Origin: Tritrichomonas musculus
Taxonomy: Eukaryota; Parabasalia; Tritrichomonadida; Tritrichomonadidae
Assembly (NCBI GenBank): GCA_039105265.1
Contig: JAPFFF010000083.1
Coordinates: forward strand, 62,001 to 126,000
Length of the DNA stretch: 64,000 bases
Direction: 5' to 3'
This document shows, piece after piece, positions 63,015 to 64,000 of this stretch (positions within the stretch are counted from its first letter, which is position 1; every line of letters starts with the position of its first letter). Both the position numbers and the translations under genes were made by a program. The notes under the pieces are model-generated. The model had not been told where the DNA came from. It did no database searches and was given only the letters and a program-made list of their open reading frames with translations.

Positions 63015-64000
63015 AATTAAAAACGATTTCGAAATTAAGTAAAATCAGTAAAAATTAAAGCTTAATCTCAGTTATTCTTATTCAAACGTTTCTCACAAGT
63101 GAACAGAGTTAAATAAAATACACATCTCAAACACTTTTGTAAGATAATTAAAAACGATTTCGAAATTAAGTAAAATCAATAAAGATTAAATCGCAATATC
63201 AATTATTCTTATTCAAACGTTTCTCACAAGTGAACAGAGTTAAATAAAACACAAATCTCAAACACTTTTGTAAGATAATTAAAAACGATTTCGAAATTAA
63301 GTAAAATCAATAAAAATTAAAGCTTAATCTCAGTTATTCTTATTCAAACGTTTCTCACAAATGAACAGAGTTAAATAAAACACAAATCTCAAACACTTTT
63401 GTAAGATAATTAAAAACGATTTCGAAATTAAGTAAAATTAGTAAAGATTAAAGCGCAATATCAATTATTCTTATTCAAACGTTTCTCACAAATGAACAGA
63501 GTTAAATAAAACACAAATCTCAAACACTTTTGTAAGATAATTATAAACGATTTCGAAATTAAGTAAAATCAATAAAAATTAAAGCTTAATCTCAGTTATT
63601 CTTATTCAAACGTTTCTCACAAATGAACAGAGTTAAATAAAACACAAATCTCAAACACTTTTGTAAGATAATTAAAAACGATTTCGAAATTAAGTAAAAT
63701 CAATAAAAATTAAAGCTTAATCTCAGTTATTCTTATTCAAACGTTTCTCACAAATGAACAGAGTTAAATAAAACACAAATCTCAAACACTTTTGTAAGAT
63801 AATTAAAAACGATTTCGAAATTAAGTAAAATCAGTAAAAATTAAAGCTTAATCTCAGTTATTCTTATTCAAACGTTTCTCACAAGTGAACAGAGTTAAAT
63901 AAAACACAAATCTCAAACACTTTTGTAAGATAATTAAAAACGATTTCGAAATTAAGTAAAATCAATAAAGATTAAATCGCAATATCAATTATTCTTATTC
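63015..64000. repeat. 19-monomer F/N block, copy 5, cut by the window end
   Basis: G-F, R, N, Z (with T32 and A85), N, N, G and the first 69 bases of an R monomer. All visible slots match copies 1 to 4, so the array continues past the window in the same pattern. Confidence 0.9.

Larger units (their letters stand above)
1..64000. repeat. 131-bp AT-rich satellite DNA array (whole window)
   Basis: The whole window is a head-to-tail tandem array of one 131-bp monomer: 488 complete copies plus a final partial copy from 63932. Every copy has the same orientation, and only three differ in length (133, 133 and 130 bp). Copies differ from one another at roughly 0 to 12 positions, almost always at the same diagnostic sites, so identity is about 90 to 100%. 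The first monomer has 31 G+C of 131 (about 24%) with A 59 and T 41. Stops occur in all six frames of each monomer, and 131 is not a multiple of 3, so reading-frame gaps stay under about 40 codons. Arrays of this size and uniformity are known from eukaryotic centromeric, pericentromeric and other heterochromatic regions. The chromosomal location here is inference, and both array ends lie outside the window. Confidence 0.98.

Noticed and set aside
1-64000. CRISPR array or other prokaryotic repeat
   Set aside because: The copies are directly abutting 131-bp units with no unique spacers, no leader and no cas genes, and they extend over more than 60 kb.
1-64000. Protein-coding repeats or a long open reading frame
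   Set aside because: TAA or TGA occur in every forward frame of each monomer, and TTA, CTA or TCA on the + strand stop every reverse frame. The longest gap I could find is on the order of 35 to 40 codons, and 131 is not a multiple of 3.
1-64000. TATAAA in T6 monomers and AATAAA at 98-103 of every monomer as promoter and polyadenylation signals
   Set aside because: Both are expected by chance in 76% A+T sequence and repeat hundreds of times with no associated gene.
1-64000. CENP-B box
   Set aside because: I found no match to the core TTCG....A..CGGG pattern; TTCGAAAT shares only the TTCG.
1-64000. Telomeric repeat
   Set aside because: No TTAGGG, TTAGG or similar short G-rich repeat is present on either strand.
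1-64000. Retroelement or DNA transposon origin of the array
   Set aside because: No terminal repeats, coding remnants or target-site duplications are visible within the 131-bp unit, so an origin from a mobile element cannot be supported.
1-64000. Known named satellite family or species assignment
   Set aside because: I do not recognise the monomer, and no flanking genes are available. A database search with the monomer would be needed to decide.
1-64000. 5' splice-like GTAAGA at 125-130 of each monomer
   Set aside because: The upstream bases (CTTTT) do not fit the exon side of the consensus, there is no partner acceptor, and there is no evidence of transcription.

Overview
The window is one uninterrupted satellite DNA array: 488 complete head-to-tail monomers plus a cut-off 489th (69 bases), all in one orientation, with array sequence running off both ends. 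The monomer is 131 bp and about 76% A+T, with more A than T on the + strand. I found no genes, RNA genes, transposons, inversions or unique sequence. Arrays like this belong to eukaryotic heterochromatin, typically centromeric, pericentromeric or subtelomeric. Nothing here names the species. CpG is not depleted, which would fit a host with little germline CpG methylation (many invertebrates, for example), but that is weak evidence.

Notation (positions are within the monomer; monomer 1 starts at base 1). Site 6 is T or A. Site 34 is G or A, site 39 A or G, the core at 44-55 is AAGCTT-type or TCGC-type, site 57 is A or G, site 64 is T or C, site 85 is G or A. Types: S (34G, AAGCTT, 57A, 64T); C (as S, 64C); G (34G, AAGCTT, 57G); N (34A, AAGCTT, 57G); M (34A, AAGCTT, 57A); R (34A, 39G, TCGC core, 57A, 64T); D (34G, 39A, TCGC core, 64C); Z (32T, 39G, GCGC core, 85A). 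Tags: X (70T, 74A, 85A); Y (67A, 70T, 74A, 79A); E (107T); F (105T, 109C); V (3A, 5G, 10A). Monomer n starts at 1+131(n-1) up to 20437, then 2 more, 4 more after 26072, and 3 more after 46772, because three monomers are 133, 133 and 130 bp.

Layout. 1-13362 is a patchwork of short higher-order repeats (3, 4, 5 and 15 monomers) with a 60-monomer echo. 13363-36291 is the most ordered part: a 42-monomer unit, two 29-monomer units that look like the same unit with 13 monomers fewer, a second 42-monomer unit, and 33 monomers of a third. 36292-58429 is a mosaic of overlapping duplications at offsets of 21, 22, 35, 39 and 99 monomers. 58430-64000 brings back the 19-monomer F/N block of the 42-monomer unit twice, the second time cut off by the window end.

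No genes work together here. What the sequence records is array evolution: whole-monomer unequal exchange, nested higher-order repeats, and short conversion-like swaps of diagnostic sites. The monomer carries five short dyads. Four of them are switched off in particular monomer types by the diagnostic variants; the fifth (ATTTCGAAAT) is intact in every monomer except two. All type assignments and distances were made by eye and counting, not by software.
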